Shown here one piece after another: positions 46,016 through 55,278 of a DNA stretch of 64,000 nt; position 1 is the stretch's first letter, and the number at the start of each line of letters is the position of its first letter. The position numbers were made by a program, and so were the translations under genes. The stretch is from Burkholderiales bacterium. GTDB taxonomy: Bacteria > Pseudomonadota > Gammaproteobacteria > Burkholderiales > SG8-39. The stretch is taken from contig JAOSJV010000011.1 of assembly GCA_027493935.1 (NCBI GenBank), forward strand, positions 318,811-382,810, in the 5' to 3' direction. The notes under the pieces are model-generated. The model worked only from the letters and a program-made list of their open reading frames with translations, had not been told where the DNA came from and made no database searches.

Positions 46016-48238
46016 ATGCTCTTTCGCACCGCAGCCGACGGCCGGCCTTACCACCTCGGTCCCTTCCCGCTCGAGTCGCGGCCGCGGGACCCGCGCGTCG
46101 CGGACGTCGAGGCGGCGCGCTCGCCCGCCGAACCGCTGCCGCCGCGCCCCGCGCCGCAGGGACCGCTCGGTCGCGCGGCGCGCATTTACCGCGAGTTGTT
46201 CGCCAAGCACGCCGTAGCCGATCCGGCGCCGAAGCAGGCTCCGGTGCCGGACGATCGCGCGCTCCGCGCGATCGACATCAAGGGCTACGCCTACTTCATG
46301 AACGCGACCCAGGTCGGCGTCTGCCGCGTGCCGGCGAGCGCATGGCTGCGTGGCGCGGAGCCGCTCGCGCACGATCACGCGGTGGTGGTGCTCGTCGAGC
46401 CGGAGCGGATTCCCGAACCCGACAACCCGGCGCACGCATGGGTCGCGCCGGCGGTCGACGAGGTCGTCGACATGCGCGCGGCCGAGATCGCGGTGGCAGT
46501 CGCCGGCCACATCCGGGCGATGGGCTTCCCGGCGCGCGCGCACGTCGCGGGCGACGGCTTGGTCGACGCCGAGCGCCTCGCGGTACTCGCGGGCGTCGCG
46601 GTTCGCGCGGGCGACCGGCTGCACAATCCCTACGCGGGCGAGCGCTTCGCGCTGGCGGTGGTCACGACGCCCTACGGGCTCGCGACGGACCAGCCGCTCG
46701 CGGCCGGGGCGCGCGCGGGCGCGCGCGGCCTGCGCTACTGGCTTGGGATCAACGGCGCGATGTCGGGCCGGGAGCGCAACCGCCGCGCCGGGCGCGCGAC
46801 GCATCTCAGCCGCTACCCGATGGAGCAGGTGCGGCGCGTCGACCGCCCGACCACGCTCATCCTCGACGACGAGGTGCCGCGCGTGCCGAAGCGTGCCGCG
46901 TTCTTCGACCGCGCGCTGCGCGGCGATCTCGGCGACAAGGCGCAGGCCGAGCGCAACCGGTTCGCCTTCAAGCAGCCGCACACCGCCGGCATGATGGCGA
47001 TGATGCGCGCCATGGTGCCGCTGCAGGACGGCGCGGTGGCGGCCGACGTCGACCGGTCGCGCTACGGCGATCCGGCGGCGAACGCGCGCGCGATCAAGTC
47101 GCTCGCGTACTTCCTCGGCGCGGACCTCACCGGCATCTGCGAGGTGCCGCGCTACGCGTGGTACTCGCACGGTCAGGACGGCACGCCGATCGCGCCGAAG
47201 CACAAGTACGCCGTGGTCATGCTGATCGACCAGGAGTACGACACCATGGAGGGCGCGAGCGGCGATGACTGGATCTCGGGCGCGCAGTCGATGCGCGGCT
47301 ACCTGCGCGGCGCCGAGATCGCCGGCGTGATGGCGGAGCTCATCCGCAGCGTCGGCTTCGCGGCGCGCGCGCAGACCAACGTCGACAGCGACGTGCTGCA
47401 CATCCCGCTCCTGCTGCTCGCCGGCCTGGGCGAGCTCAGCCGCATCGGCGAGCTGGTGCTGAATCCGTTCGTCGGGCCGCGCTTCAAGTCGGTGGTGCTC
47501 ACCACCGACCTGCCGCTCGCGCCCGACCGCCCGATCGACTTCGGCCTGCAGTACTTCTGCAGCCACTGCTGGAAGTGCGCGCGCGAGTGCCCCTGCGACG
47601 CGATCCCGTGGGGCGACAAGATCGTGTTCAACGGCTACGAGACGTGGAAGCCGGACGTGGAGCGCTGCGCGCGCTACCGGCTCACCAATGCCAAGGGCTC
47701 GGCGTGCGGACGCTGCATGAAGACCTGTCCGCTGAACAAGGTGGTGACCGCCGACGGGCCGCTGCTGCAGCGCATCGCGAGCTGGTGCGGCATACACGCG
47801 TTCTGGCTGAAGCCGCTCTTGGTGCCGATCGCGGTCCGGCTGGACGACTTTCTCGGCCACGGCAGGCGCAACCCGGCGAAGAAGTGGTGGCTCGATCTCG
47901 AGATCGTGAACGGGGTGTGCGTCAAGCCGGTCAAGGGCGTGAGCGAGCGCGACCTCGATCTCGACCACCGCATCGACCCGGAGAAAAAGCCGATGGCCTA
48001 CTACCCCGCGTCCATGATGCCGGTGCCGAACGACGTCGGGCCGCAGCCGGTCGACCGCAAGGCGGCGGTCGCGATGGCAAAGCGCATGGAAACGCCGGCG
48101 CGCGCGCGCGCGCGCAGGGCGCGCGGCGAGCCGCCGCCGCCCGAGTACGTCCCCACGCCGCCGCGCGAGGGCGTGGCGGCCGCCGACAGGTTCGATCTCG
48201 CGACCTACGGAAACGCGCAGAAGACGCCCGCCCGATAG
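46016..48238 (+). CDS. cytosolic reductive dehalogenase-like corrinoid/iron-sulfur protein
   Basis: A 740-residue protein of the RdhA superfamily. Near the C-terminal third are two Fe-S motifs: C515-x2-C518-x2-C521-x3-C525-P and C551-x12-C564-x2-C567-x3-C571-P. Before them is the corrinoid-binding domain (about 359-505). The N-terminal part (about 85-230) is a degenerate copy of that domain: YFMNATQVGVCRVPASAW against YFLGADLTGICEVPRYAW. There is no Tat signal, as in the aerobic catabolic enzymes NpRdhA and BhbA; the reductase domain of BhbA is absent. Function could be dehalogenation or another corrinoid redox reaction such as O-demethylation. Basic, Pro-rich tail. Confidence 0.82.
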   Translation: MLFRTAADGRPYHLGPFPLESRPRDPRVADVEAARSPAEPLPPRPAPQGPLGRAARIYRELFAKHAVADPAPKQAPVPDDRALRAIDIKGYAYFMNATQVGVCRVPASAWLRGAEPLAHDHAVVVLVEPERIPEPDNPAHAWVAPAVDEVVDMRAAEIAVAVAGHIRAMGFPARAHVAGDGLVDAERLAVLAGVAVRAGDRLHNPYAGERFALAVVTTPYGLATDQPLAAGARAGARGLRYWLGINGAMSGRERNRRAGRATHLSRYPMEQVRRVDRPTTLILDDEVPRVPKRAAFFDRALRGDLGDKAQAERNRFAFKQPHTAGMMAMMRAMVPLQDGAVAADVDRSRYGDPAANARAIKSLAYFLGADLTGICEVPRYAWYSHGQDGTPIAPKHKYAVVMLIDQEYDTMEGASGDDWISGAQSMRGYLRGAEIAGVMAELIRSVGFAARAQTNVDSDVLHIPLLLLAGLGELSRIGELVLNPFVGPRFKSVVLTTDLPLAPDRPIDFGLQYFCSHCWKCARECPCDAIPWGDKIVFNGYETWKPDVERCARYRLTNAKGSACGRCMKTCPLNKVVTADGPLLQRIASWCGIHAFWLKPLLVPIAVRLDDFLGHGRRNPAKKWWLDLEIVNGVCVKPVKGVSERDLDLDHRIDPEKKPMAYYPASMMPVPNDVGPQPVDRKAAVAMAKRMETPARARARRARGEPPPPEYVPTPPREGVAAADRFDLATYGNAQKTPAR

Positions 48239-48349
48239 AAGCAGGCGGCGCGCGGACCGCGGCATGCCGCCCGCCGGGGCGCATCCTTGCCCGCCTGATA
48301 GACTGCCATCGCCTCCGTGACGCACGCGCGCGATGGTACGGATTTCGGC

Positions 48350-49249
48350 ATGGGAGGAAAGTTGGCCGAGGAACTGACCGCGAACGGCGCGCGTGACGTG
48401 CCAGCAGCGCTGCGGGCGGTCGCCTGGATGGTCGGGACGCTGCTGTCGTTCTCGATCATGGCGATCGCGGTGCGCGAGCTGCTCGAGACGATGGGGACGT
48501 TCCAGGTGCTCTTCCTGCGCAGCCTGGTCGCGCTCCTGATGGTGGCGGCGGTGCTGCCGCGCTACGGTATCGGCGCGCTGCGCACCGATCGCTTCGGCGT
48601 CCACCTCGTGCGCAACGTGCTGCATTTCGGCGGCCAGTTCTGCTGGGTCTACGCGATCGGCATGCTTTCGCTCGCGACCGTCTTCGCGATCGAGTTCACG
48701 ATGCCGGTGTGGACGGCGGTGCTCGCCGCGCTGCTCCTCGGCGAGCGGCTCAACCGCACGCGGCTCGTGATGCTGGTACTGGGCCTGGCCGGCATCCTGA
48801 TCATCCTGCGCCCGGGTCTCGGCTTCGTGCATCCGGCGGCGCTCGTGATGCTCGCCGGCTCGTTCGCCTACGCCGCGACCATGATCGCGACCAAGCGTCT
48901 CTCCAGCACCGATTCGCCGCTGGTCGTGCTGTTCTACATGTCGGTGATCCAGCTGCCGCTCGGCCTCGCGCCGGCGCTGCCGCAGTGGGTCGCGCCGACC
49001 ATCGCCGACCTGCCCTGGATCGTCGGCGTCGGCGCCGCCGGCTTCAGCGCGCACTACTGCATGACGCGTGCTTTCCGGCTCGCCGATGCGGCGCTCGTGG
49101 TGCCACTCGATTTCCTGCGCCTGCCGTTGATCGCGCTGGTCGGCTTCCTGTTCTACGGCGAGCCGATCGAGCTCGCGACAATGGTGGGCGCGGCGGTGAT
49201 CTTCGCGGGCACCTACTACAGCGTGAGCCGCGAGAGCCGGCGGCGCTAG
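48350..49249 (+). CDS. EamA/DMT-family transporter
   Basis: Inner-membrane permease of about 299 residues with ten hydrophobic helices in two EamA repeats (LFLRSLVALLMVAAVLPRYG; TVFAIEFTMPVWTAVLAALL; ALVMLAGSFAYAATMIATKR; VVPLDFLRLPLIALVGFLFY). Substrate unknown; such proteins often export metabolites. The start is uncertain: ATG 48350 is given, but TTG 48362 has a better GGGAGGAAAG site and GTG 48317 also fits. Confidence 0.82.
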   Translation: MGGKLAEELTANGARDVPAALRAVAWMVGTLLSFSIMAIAVRELLETMGTFQVLFLRSLVALLMVAAVLPRYGIGALRTDRFGVHLVRNVLHFGGQFCWVYAIGMLSLATVFAIEFTMPVWTAVLAALLLGERLNRTRLVMLVLGLAGILIILRPGLGFVHPAALVMLAGSFAYAATMIATKRLSSTDSPLVVLFYMSVIQLPLGLAPALPQWVAPTIADLPWIVGVGAAGFSAHYCMTRAFRLADAALVVPLDFLRLPLIALVGFLFYGEPIELATMVGAAVIFAGTYYSVSRESRRR

Positions 49250-49326
49250 CGCCGGACGTCGCGCGACAGCGCGGGTGCTGCTAGAGTGCGACGCTGCGGA
49301 CACACAATATCGGGAGGGGGCAGGGC

Positions 49327-50301
49327 ATGGCGATCACCAAGGACAAGCATCGCGTCATCGCGATCGAGGAGCACTACTACGACAAGGAGCTCGCGGCGCT
49401 CTTCACCGGACTGGACGGCAAGACCGGCGCCAGGCTGCGCGAGAAGCTCGAGGACCTCGGCGAGCTCCGACTGAAGGAGATGGACGAAGCGGGCGTGGAC
49501 GTGCAGGTCCTGTCACACGGCGCGCCGGCGACGCAGAAGCTCGACGGCGCGACTGCGGTGCGCGTCGCGCGGGCGGTGAACGACCGGCTGCACCAGACAT
49601 GCAAGGCGCGGCCCGACCGGTTCGCGGCGTTCGCCGTGCTGCCGACGGCCGACCCGAAGAGCGCCGCCGACGAGCTCGCGCGCGCGGTGAACGAGCTCGG
49701 ATTCAAGGGCGCGATGATCCACGGCCTCACCGGCGGCGAGCAGTTCATCGACGATGCGCGCTTCTGGCCGATCTTCGAGCGCGCGCAGCAGCTCGACGTG
49801 CCGCTCTACCTGCACCCTGCAATCCCGCACCCGGCGGTCATCGACACCTACCTGAAGCCCTACCACGAGAAGTTCCCGGGCCTGCTGAACGCCGGCTGGG
49901 GCTTCACGATCGAGACCGCGACCGCGGGGATCAGGATGGTGCTATCGGGCGTGTTCGAGCGGTATCCGAACCTCAAGATCATCCTCGGGCATCTCGGCGA
50001 GACGCTGCCATACCTGCTCTGGCGGATCGACCATGCGCTCTCGCGCCCCGGCAATGCGCCGGTCGCCTTCCGCGACACCTTCAGCCGCCACTTCCACGTG
50101 ACCACGAGCGGGTTCTTCTCCGACCCGGCGATGCTGTGCTGCATCCAGGAGCTCGGCATCGACCGTATCCTGTTCGCGGTCGACTGGCCGTTCGTCGAGT
50201 CGAGCAAGCTCGGCACGCAATGGATGGAGCGGATCATGCTCTCGGCGGAGGACAAGGCGAAGGTTCTGCACCGCAACGCGGCGCGCCTGCTGCGCATCTA
50301 G
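49327..50301 (+). CDS. amidohydrolase-2 family protein, decarboxylase-like
   Basis: A 324-residue metal-dependent TIM barrel of the ACMSD/gamma-resorcylate decarboxylase group. Metal ligands line up with that group: E14/H16 in IAIEEHYY, H163 in LYLHPAIPHP, H222 in IILGHLGE and D286 in FAVDWPF. The block GWGFTIETATAGIRMVLSG is typical. Known members decarboxylate gamma-resorcylate, 5-carboxyvanillate (LigW) or similar acids, or hydrolyse C-C bonds (LigY-like). A non-oxidative decarboxylase of an aromatic acid is the most likely role. RBS GGGAGGGGG. Confidence 0.87.
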   Translation: MAITKDKHRVIAIEEHYYDKELAALFTGLDGKTGARLREKLEDLGELRLKEMDEAGVDVQVLSHGAPATQKLDGATAVRVARAVNDRLHQTCKARPDRFAAFAVLPTADPKSAADELARAVNELGFKGAMIHGLTGGEQFIDDARFWPIFERAQQLDVPLYLHPAIPHPAVIDTYLKPYHEKFPGLLNAGWGFTIETATAGIRMVLSGVFERYPNLKIILGHLGETLPYLLWRIDHALSRPGNAPVAFRDTFSRHFHVTTSGFFSDPAMLCCIQELGIDRILFAVDWPFVESSKLGTQWMERIMLSAEDKAKVLHRNAARLLRI

Positions 50302-50395
50302 CGCAACGCGCTTGGGACAAGCCCCAAGAGTCGGAAGTGGGCATTGACCCACGCGCGCGCCGGCGTGCAATCGTTTGCAAGGCCCGTCTGAACGA

Positions 50396-50447
50396 TGAGT
50401 GTCCCGAGTCGGAAGTTCGTCGGCGGATCTCCGACTCGGGACACTCA
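50396..50447. repeat. 17-bp perfect inverted repeat
   Basis: TGAGTGTCCCGAGTCGG and its exact complement flank an 18-base loop. It lies in the 181-bp gap between the amidohydrolase and the second MetE-like gene. The piece GAGTCGGAAGT also occurs at about 50329, before the repeat. It may be a terminator or an inserted repeat unit. Confidence 0.75.
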
Positions 50448-50482
50448 GGCTGATCCGCCCGGAGTGAGGAGGGCTTTCACGC

Positions 50483-51667
50483 ATGTACACCGCCACCGCG
50501 GGCATCGTGCTCCCAACGACCATCATCGGCTCTCTGCCGCGGCCGTCCTGGTACACCGAGAATCTCGGCCGGCGCGATTTCCGCGAGGCGATGGTCGACC
50601 GGTTCTTCCGCGAGCAGTACCTCGACGCGTGTTCGGCTTTCCTGCGCGATCAGGAGACCGCCGGAATCGACATCGTCACCGACGGCGACTGCCGGTTCGA
50701 CGCCGACGTCGGCGGCCACAACTGGTTCTCCTATCCGGCCCTGCGGATGGACGGGTTCGCCGGCGCCTACGCCTACCGGACCCAGGGCGGGCGCGCGGGG
50801 ATAACCCACAAGCGGGGCCACATCCTGCACGACATCCTCGAGGCGCGGGTGATGCCCGATCTGGTCGGGCCCGTCGGGCGCGGCACGCTGCGCTACACCG
50901 CGGTCTGGAAGGCCGCTCAGCGCCTCACGCCCCGGCCGGTGAAGTTCGGCACCATCACGCCCGAGCTCATCGCGATGGCGGTGCGCGATCTCCACTACAA
51001 GGACGTCCGCAAGGCCATCATGGCGGTGAGCGACGCGCTGAACGAGGAGCTCACCGAGCTCGCCGACGCCGGCTGTCCGGTGATCCAGCTGGAGGAGACC
51101 CAGATACACCTGCTCGCGGCCAAGGGCCTCTCGGACAAGGTGCTCAATCCCGAGTTCATGGTGGACGTCTTCAACAACACGGTCCGCGGCCTGCGCGGCA
51201 AGACCGAGATCTGGTGCCACACCTGCTGGGGCAATCCGGCGGGACAGCGGATCTTCGACTTCCAGCCGAGCTACCTGCCAGCGATCGCGCACCTCAACCG
51301 CGTCGACGCCGACGTAATCACCTTCGAGACCTGCAGCACCGGCGGCGCGGAGCTCGAGGCCATCTGCCGCGGAATCTCGCACCAGAAGAAGATCGCGATC
51401 GGGGTGGTCGACCACCACATCCTGCAGGTCGAGACGCCGGCGCAGGTCGCCGACATCATTCGCCGTGCGCTCAAGCACGCGCCAGCCGAGCGGCTGGTCG
51501 TCTCGACCGACTGCGGCATGGGGCGCGAGGGAATGAGCCGCCGCCACGCGTTCCACAAGATGGTCTCGATCGTCGAGGGCACGAACATCGTGCGGCGCGA
51601 GCTCGGCCTGCCGCAGGCCGTCTGCCCCGCCGCCGACGACCGCTACTCGATGGTCGAGGACCGCTGA
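50483..51667 (+). CDS. MetE C-terminal-domain-like zinc methyltransferase, copy 2
   Basis: A 394-residue relative of the catalytic half of MetE, only distantly like copy 1 at 35840. Zinc ligands are H246-x-C248 (IWCHTCWGN), E282 (VITFETCS) and C344 (VSTDCGMG). The start is TTIIGSLPRPSWYTENLG and an insert YRTQGGRAGITHKRG is not in copy 1. As there, the folate-binding half is missing. Donor and acceptor are unknown; methyl-corrinoid or a methoxylated aromatic are possible donors. It lies 49 bp before the DctP gene, which suggests that the transported compound is its substrate. Confidence 0.8.
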   Translation: MYTATAGIVLPTTIIGSLPRPSWYTENLGRRDFREAMVDRFFREQYLDACSAFLRDQETAGIDIVTDGDCRFDADVGGHNWFSYPALRMDGFAGAYAYRTQGGRAGITHKRGHILHDILEARVMPDLVGPVGRGTLRYTAVWKAAQRLTPRPVKFGTITPELIAMAVRDLHYKDVRKAIMAVSDALNEELTELADAGCPVIQLEETQIHLLAAKGLSDKVLNPEFMVDVFNNTVRGLRGKTEIWCHTCWGNPAGQRIFDFQPSYLPAIAHLNRVDADVITFETCSTGGAELEAICRGISHQKKIAIGVVDHHILQVETPAQVADIIRRALKHAPAERLVVSTDCGMGREGMSRRHAFHKMVSIVEGTNIVRRELGLPQAVCPAADDRYSMVEDR

Positions 51668-51716
51668 GCGGCGACACCGCGGCGCGAGAAGTCAGTTCAC
51701 CAAGGAGGAGGCACAC

Positions 51717-52789
51717 ATGTCCAGAACAACCCGTTTGTTGTGCGGAGTGGCCTGCGCTGCGACGATGGCGGCCACGGCGATGGCTCCGGCGGCGGCCGCC
51801 GATTTCAAGATGACCATCGGCTCGAGCCACCCCCAGTGCTGCCGTGGACGACCCCGCTGAAGACGCTGATCGTCCCAGATTCCAACAAGGTCCTGCAGCA
51901 GGCGGGGCTTCCCGATCGGATCGTGTGGACCGAGGCCTTCGCCGGAGCGCTGTTCGACTTCAACAACACGCTCGAGGGCATCGGCGACGGCCTCGCGGAC
52001 ATCGGCTGGGTGGGGTCGCTGTGGGAGCCGGCCAAGCAGCCGCTGCAGAACGCTGCCTACTATCTGCCGTTCGTGACCGGCGATGCACGGGCGCTGGTCG
52101 ACGTCCAAAACCAGCTAATCACGCAGGTGCCGGCGTTCGCAAACGAGTGGACCAAGCACAACACCGTGTTCCTCGGCGCGCAGGTCGCCGACACCTACCA
52201 TCTCGTGACCAAGTTCCCGGTCACCAAGTTCGAGGACATCAAGGGTCGCAAGCTGCTCGCGCCCGGGGCGATCGCGAGCCGGCTGCAGGGAACTGGCGCG
52301 ATCGCGGTCGAAGCCGGACTGCCCGTCTTCTACAACATGCTGCAGACCGGCGTCGCAGACGGTGCGGTGATCCTGGTCACCGGCGTGCTGCCGTTCAAGC
52401 TGCACGAGGTGGCGCCCTACATCACCAAAGTCGATCTCGGCGCAGTGTTCTCCGGGGCCCTGGCGATGAACAAGGACACCTGGGACAAGCTGCCGCCGCA
52501 CATGAAGGTGCTATTCAAGATGCTGGGGCGCGAGTACGCCGCGATGTGCGCGGATCTCGTCGAGCAACGCGAGGCGGCGACCTGGGCTGCGCTCGGCAAG
52601 ATGCCCAACGTCAAGATCTCGGAGCTCCCACGCGAGGAGCGCATGAAATGGGCGAACGCGCTGCCCGACATCGGGGCCGAGTGGGTCAAGCGCAATGGCG
52701 AGCCGGGCCGCGAAGTGCTCAAAGTGTTCATGGAGTCTGCGCGCAAGAACGGCGCCAAGCCGCTGCGGGACTGGGACAAGGGTCTGTAA
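51717..52789 (+). CDS. DctP-type TRAP solute-binding protein (one frameshift)
   Basis: Periplasmic receptor for the DctQM permease downstream. ATG 51717 follows AAGGAGGAGG and gives a signal peptide (LLCGVACAATMAATAMAPAA). After KMTIGSSHP the frame must shift at the C5 run near 51828 to reach LPWTTPLKTLIVPDSNKVL. The rest is family-typical: LADIGWVGSLWEPAKQPLQN, DIKGRKLLAPG, and PYITKVDLGAVFSGALAMNK. Joined length about 357 residues. Confidence 0.88.
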
Positions 52790-53057
52790 CGCGCGCGCGC
52801 TGATCCGCCGGGCAGCGACTCCGCGCACGGGGCGCGGCGTGTGCGATCTCGAGCCGCCGCCGGCCGCGCGAGGTCGGATTGTGTTCCCTCTGGCGCGCGA
52901 AGTCCGGGCCGACGGTAGAGTTCCCGCAAGCCGTGCCCGGCGGATCCTCGGTGCCCACACGCCTGTATGAACGTCGGTAGCGCCACTGCGCCAACTGCAG
53001 GGGGCGGCGGCGCTCGGCGCTCGCCTTGCGCGCGGCTTCGCCGCACTGACGCTCGGC

Positions 53058-54926
53058 ATGAACAGCGTCGGCACCTTCTGGATCTTTTGCCTCACGTTTC
53101 TCGTCTGCGCCGACGTCGTCGGCCGCTACCTTCTCGATGCGCCCATCCGCGGCGCCGCGGAGATGGTCGGCTACTCGATCGTCACCGCGGTGTTCCTGCA
53201 GCTCGCGAACACGCTGCACGTCGGCCGTTTCACCCGCGCCGACCTCCTGATCCTGCGGCTCGAGCAAACCCGGCCCGCGGGCGCGTTCACGGTCGACGGC
53301 ATCTTCAACCTGCTCGGCGCGGCCGTGTTCACGATGATCGCGTGGGGCACCTCCCCCAAGTTCGTGCACGCCTGGCGGACGAGCGAGATCACCGGGACGC
53401 CGGGCGATTTCACCTTCGTCATCTGGCCGTTCCTAGCCGTGATCGTGCTCGGCGCGGCGGCGACGGCAGTCGAGTTCGCGACCCAGTTCATCCGCTGCGC
53501 GATACGGATCGTCGGCGCGCTGCGACGGCCGGAACCCGGGCATCGGCCGGGATGGCCGGTGCTCACGGGCTTCGCGGCGGTTCTCGGTGCGGCCGCGCTG
53601 GTGGTCGCGGCCGGCCTCACCAACATTCAGGTCGGCCTGTTCACGATCGTCTGCCTGCTCGTGCTGATCTACGCCGGCATGCCGATCGGCGTCGCGATGA
53701 TCGCGGTCGGCTTCGCCGGCATCTGGCTCATCCGCGGCGACGCGGACCTCGGTGTCCGCGTGCTGTCGCGCAGCTCAACCGAGTATCTGCGAAGCTATTT
53801 CTTCGGCGTCGTCCCACTCTTCGTGCTGATGGGGCTGCTAGTCAACGTATCCGACGTAGGGCGCGACACGTTCGACGTCGCGCGCTGGCTGCTGCGGCGC
53901 ATCCGTGGCGGACTCGGAATCGCCACCGTGGCGGCAAACGCGATCTTCGCTTCCATCACCGGCTCGTCAATCGCCTCGGCTGCGGTGTTCACCAAGATCG
54001 CGACGCCGGAAATGCTGCGCCATGGCTACACGCCGCGCTTCTCGGTCGGCGTCGTGGCCGGCTCCTCAGTGCTCGGAATGCTGATCCCACCGAGCTTGCT
54101 TCTGATCGTCTACGGCTTCCTCGCCGAGGAATCCGTGGGCCACCTGTTCCTCGCCGCCATCGTGCCGGGCATCATCCTCGCCGCGGCGATGAGCCTCGCG
54201 ATCGTGCTGATGGCGACGCTCTGGCCCAGCTTCGTCGGCGGCACAAAGATCGAGGAGGACGCGGCGTCCGCGGAGAGCGTCCGAAGCGCGGCGCTCAAAC
54301 TCGCGCCCATCGCCCTGCTCGTGGCGCTGGTTCTCGGCGGCATCTACGGCGGCGTGTTCACGCCGACCGAGGCGGGCGCAGCCGGCGCGTTCGGTGCGCT
54401 CGTGATCGCGATCGCGCGCCGCAAGCTCACCTGGCGCAACCTGTGGGCGACGATGGTCGAGACCGGCTACGTCACCGTGTCGATCCTGTTCCTGCTGCTC
54501 GGCGCACGGATCTTCGGCCAGATGCTGGCGATGTCGAATCTGCCCCAGCAGATGAGCGCGCTCGCGGTTGGCGCCGATCTCGGGCTGCACGGGTTTCTAG
54601 CGGTCTACATCTTGCTGATCGTGCTCCTCGGTACGATCCTCGACTCGGTGTCGATCATGGTGATCACGCTGCCCTTCGCCCTGCCGGTGGTGCAGCACCT
54701 GGGCGGCGACCTCATCTGGTTCGGTGTCGTCGCCGTGGTGGCGGTGGAGATCGGGCTGCTGACGCCGCCGTTCGGGATCTCGTGCTATGTGGTCAAGTCG
54801 ACCCTGGACGACAGCCGCATCACGCTCAATCAGATCTTCGCCGGCGCGGCGCCGTTCGTGGTCATCATGATCCTGGTGGTGACGCTGCTGGTGGCGGTGC
54901 CCGAGCTCAGCCTGCTCTTCAAGTAG
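53058..54926 (+). CDS. TRAP transporter DctQ-DctM fusion permease
   Basis: Inner-membrane permease of 622 residues or slightly more. The first ~165 residues are the four-helix DctQ part (DVVGRYLLDAPIRGAAEMVG); the remainder is the 12-helix DctM part (VPLFVLMGLLVNVSDVGRDT, GVVAGSSVLGMLIPPSLLLI, GVFTPTEAGAAGAFGALVIA, IGLLTPPFGISCYVVKSTLD). Partner of the DctP gene 268 bp upstream. The coding pattern extends above ATG 53058 (ARLARGFAALTLG) to an in-frame stop at 52968 without a usual start codon, so the real start may be ATG 52967 with a missed base between. Confidence 0.92.
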   Translation: MNSVGTFWIFCLTFLVCADVVGRYLLDAPIRGAAEMVGYSIVTAVFLQLANTLHVGRFTRADLLILRLEQTRPAGAFTVDGIFNLLGAAVFTMIAWGTSPKFVHAWRTSEITGTPGDFTFVIWPFLAVIVLGAAATAVEFATQFIRCAIRIVGALRRPEPGHRPGWPVLTGFAAVLGAAALVVAAGLTNIQVGLFTIVCLLVLIYAGMPIGVAMIAVGFAGIWLIRGDADLGVRVLSRSSTEYLRSYFFGVVPLFVLMGLLVNVSDVGRDTFDVARWLLRRIRGGLGIATVAANAIFASITGSSIASAAVFTKIATPEMLRHGYTPRFSVGVVAGSSVLGMLIPPSLLLIVYGFLAEESVGHLFLAAIVPGIILAAAMSLAIVLMATLWPSFVGGTKIEEDAASAESVRSAALKLAPIALLVALVLGGIYGGVFTPTEAGAAGAFGALVIAIARRKLTWRNLWATMVETGYVTVSILFLLLGARIFGQMLAMSNLPQQMSALAVGADLGLHGFLAVYILLIVLLGTILDSVSIMVITLPFALPVVQHLGGDLIWFGVVAVVAVEIGLLTPPFGISCYVVKSTLDDSRITLNQIFAGAAPFVVIMILVVTLLVAVPELSLLFK

Positions 54927-55278
54927 CCGACCGACGCCGCGTCCGGAGGGATCGCGGTAACCCTCGCCTCCGACGCGCGTCCGGACTTCGAGCCGGTGTT
55001 TTCCGCCGCTTCTCTTGCGCCGCTTCTCTTCCGCCGGAACGTCCGCTTGCCGCATTACGCCTTCGATTCGAGCACGGCATCGAGCGGCGATCCATACCCC
55101 GATCAGCGACCGGGCCGGGCGCTGCCGCCTGAGCCGCGGTTGACTTGGGTCAACCGCTTTCCGGCGGCATGGATTAGCTTGACTCGCGTACAGTCGGCGA
55201 TGCTCGGACGGTGCCGCCCCGTTGGGACGACGACCCGGAAGCGCCGCGCCGCCGTGCCCGCCTGATCGACACCTGACC
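54927..55278. other. non-coding gap before the exporter genes
   Basis: A 352-bp stretch without a gene I can support. It holds a direct repeat of GCCGCTTCTCTT at about 55005-55030 and the palindrome listed at 55136. It presumably carries the promoter of the MacAB-like exporter. Confidence 0.6.
55136..55157. promoter_or_regulatory. palindromic operator-like site
   Basis: Perfect arms GCGGTTGAC and GTCAACCGC around TTGG, about 120 bases before the adaptor gene. The form suits a dimeric repressor. A TTGACT box lies about 32 bases downstream. No regulator gene is adjacent. Confidence 0.5.

Noticed and set aside
32342..51667. Epoxide-metabolism cluster with coenzyme M
   Set aside because: MetE-like proteins and an SDR could suggest epoxyalkane:CoM transferase and its dehydrogenases, but no CoM synthesis or 2-ketopropyl-CoM enzyme is present and the SDR lacks catalytic residues. 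Kept only as an alternative.
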